Assembly: GCF_021107415.1 (NCBI RefSeq)
Contig: NZ_JAIOSW010000115.1
Location: forward strand, 1 to 17,288
Reading direction: 5' to 3'
Source: Desulfobacula sp.
GTDB taxonomy: Bacteria; Desulfobacterota; Desulfobacteria; Desulfobacterales; Desulfobacteraceae
Length of the DNA: 17,288 nt
Positions 16,316 through 17,288 of the stretch are shown piece by piece (within the stretch, counting starts at the first letter, position 1; each line of letters starts with the position of its first letter). The translations under genes and the position numbers were made by a program. A model generated the notes under the pieces. The model did not search any database. It was not told the DNA's origin and saw only the letters and a list, made by a program, of their open reading frames with translations.

Positions 16316-16824
16316 ATTTAGACATTTTTAAAACCATGAATAAAAAAGAACTTGGGACCTATATTGAGTTTCTTTTATGGAATTACAGGGTCATGGACGC
16401 ATTCTGGTTTATCAAGATCTCTGAAAAATTTGATCAAGCCACAGCGGAGAAGCTCAATGAGCAGGTCTGGGATCGTGTGGCAGGCTTCGCTGCCAAAGAT
16501 CTTGTAGAAAAATTCAATATTCCTGGAAAAGGCCTTGCCCGATTTGTTCAGGCATTAAAATTGTTTCCCTGGTGTATTCTTGTGGGCTACAATTTTGAAG
16601 AAAAAAAAGATGAAGTGATCATTACAGTGCCCTCCTGCCCGGCACAGGAAGCCCGTCTCAAACGCGGCCAGGAAGAATATGTCTGCAAATACATGCACAT
16701 GAAAGAATTTAAAAGTTTTGCAAAAATGATTGATGAGCGTATCAACGTGGAGTGTGTGTTTGCGCCGCCGGACCCGCACCCGGATGATATGTTCTGCAAA
16801 TGGCGGTTTACTTTGAAAGATTAA
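16312..16824 (+). CDS. DUF6125-like Cys/His-rich protein coupled to the hybrid kinase
   Basis: Protein of 170 residues that resembles the DUF6125 family of sulfate reducers and relatives (family name recalled, not searched). The N-terminal half is helical and aromatic ([17 protein letters not shown] at 17-33). The C-terminal half holds conserved-looking C109, C125, H129, C148, H156 and C162 in [30 protein letters not shown] and FCKWRF. That pattern suggests metal or Fe-S binding, or a thiol active site. It has no signal peptide. AAGGAG lies just upstream, and its ATG overlaps the kinase stop (ATGA), implying translational coupling and a shared role. Its stop overlaps the convergent ligase stop. 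Biochemical function is unknown. Confidence 0.85.
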   Translation: MNLDIFKTMNKKELGTYIEFLLWNYRVMDAFWFIKISEKFDQATAEKLNEQVWDRVAGFAAKDLVEKFNIPGKGLARFVQALKLFPWCILVGYNFEEKKDEVIITVPSCPAQEARLKRGQEEYVCKYMHMKEFKSFAKMIDERINVECVFAPPDPHPDDMFCKWRFTLKD

Positions 16825-17288
16825 ACGAGCTCCCCTTTTCTGACTTTGCCAAGGGAAGTACGGGGGAACTCTGATCTAAAACTCACCTTTTGGGGCCATT
16901 TGTATTTTGCAAGCTTGCCATGACACATGGCAATGACATCCTCTTGTGTCAGGGTTGCACCCGGTGATACGATGACAAAAGCATGCCCTGTTTCACCCCA
17001 TAACTCATCGGGCACTCCTTTAACAGCTACGTCTTCAATTTTTGGGTGAAGTTTGAGGATTTTTTCCACTTCTGCCGGATAGACATTTTCTCCTCCTGTG
17101 ATATACATATCCCCTGCCCTTCCAACCAGATAGAAAAACCCGTCCTCATCCATACGGGCCAGATCCCCTGTATGAAGATACCCGTTTTTAATAGTCTCTT
17201 CTGTTTTCACAGGGTCCTGCCAATACTCTTTCATCATGATAGACCCCCGGACAACGATCTCGCCTATTTCACCCGGCTTTGCCTTTTT
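16821..17288 (-). CDS. AMP-forming acyl-CoA synthetase, C-terminal part (cut by window edge)
   Basis: ANL-superfamily ligase that activates a carboxylic acid with ATP and forms its CoA thioester. The frame is open to the window edge, so only the last 155 residues are present. A start at 17237 would be false, since [20 protein letters not shown] reads straight through it. Seen: [22 protein letters not shown] with the catalytic-hinge aspartate, [16 protein letters not shown] of the A8 motif, the [13 protein letters not shown] segment, and the A10 motif [10 protein letters not shown] with the C-terminal catalytic lysine. The substrate cannot be read from this part; fatty or aromatic acids are usual. 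It converges with the DUF6125-like gene, sharing a 4-nt TTAA overlap of stops, and is probably unrelated to it. Confidence 0.93.
   Translation of the reverse strand, partial: KKAKPGEIGEIVVRGSIMMKEYWQDPVKTEETIKNGYLHTGDLARMDEDGFFYLVGRAGDMYITGGENVYPAEVEKILKLHPKIEDVAVKGVPDELWGETGHAFVIVSPGATLTQEDVIAMCHGKLAKYKWPQKVSFRSEFPRTSLGKVRKGELV

Overview
The window looks like chromosomal DNA of a sulfate-reducing deltaproteobacterium (Desulfobacterota, probably Desulfobacterales). This is inferred from protein style: a TrpB2-type tryptophan synthase beta chain, MOFRL glycerate kinase, HisKA-HATPase-REC hybrid kinases, a DUF6125-like protein, moderate GC and AT-rich intergenic DNA. No rRNA, tRNA, CRISPR array or intact insertion sequence was seen. 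Both window edges cut genes: trpB2 on the left and an acyl-CoA ligase on the right.

Layout. Positions 1-5485 are metabolic: the C-terminal part of a TrpB2-like enzyme, serC (phosphoserine aminotransferase), a convergent operon of an unrecognised 196-residue protein plus a class I/II aminotransferase, and a glycerate 2-kinase. TrpB2 enzymes are known to accept O-phosphoserine, the SerC product, so the trpB2-serC order makes metabolic sense. Positions 5532-7178 hold a soluble PAS hybrid histidine kinase on the minus strand. Positions 7179-7900 are an AT-rich regulatory region ending in a 30-codon gene. That gene encodes a secretion signal followed by only about six residues. In front of it are a sigma-54 type -24/-12 element and three widely spaced 18-bp dyads of the form TGCACA-N6-TGTGCA, then comes a strong terminator. 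Positions 7938-8317 hold a broken HDOD-type gene fragment between imperfect inverted ends.

Positions 8405-13322 encode an oligopeptide-binding (SBP_bac_5) lipoprotein with no permease beside it, a membrane histidine kinase, and a sigma-54 activating response regulator that is convergent with the kinase and overlaps it by 4 nt. Positions 13673-16824 encode a second hybrid kinase whose SBP_bac_3 sensor appears to lack much of its second lobe. It is translationally coupled to a Cys-rich DUF6125-like protein. The right edge is the C-terminus of an AMP-forming acyl-CoA ligase.

Main hypothesis: the tiny secreted peptide, its sigma-54 promoter with three upstream activator sites, the peptide-binding lipoprotein, the membrane kinase and the sigma-54 activator could form a peptide-sensing autoregulatory loop. 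The parts are visible in the sequence. The connection between them is inference.
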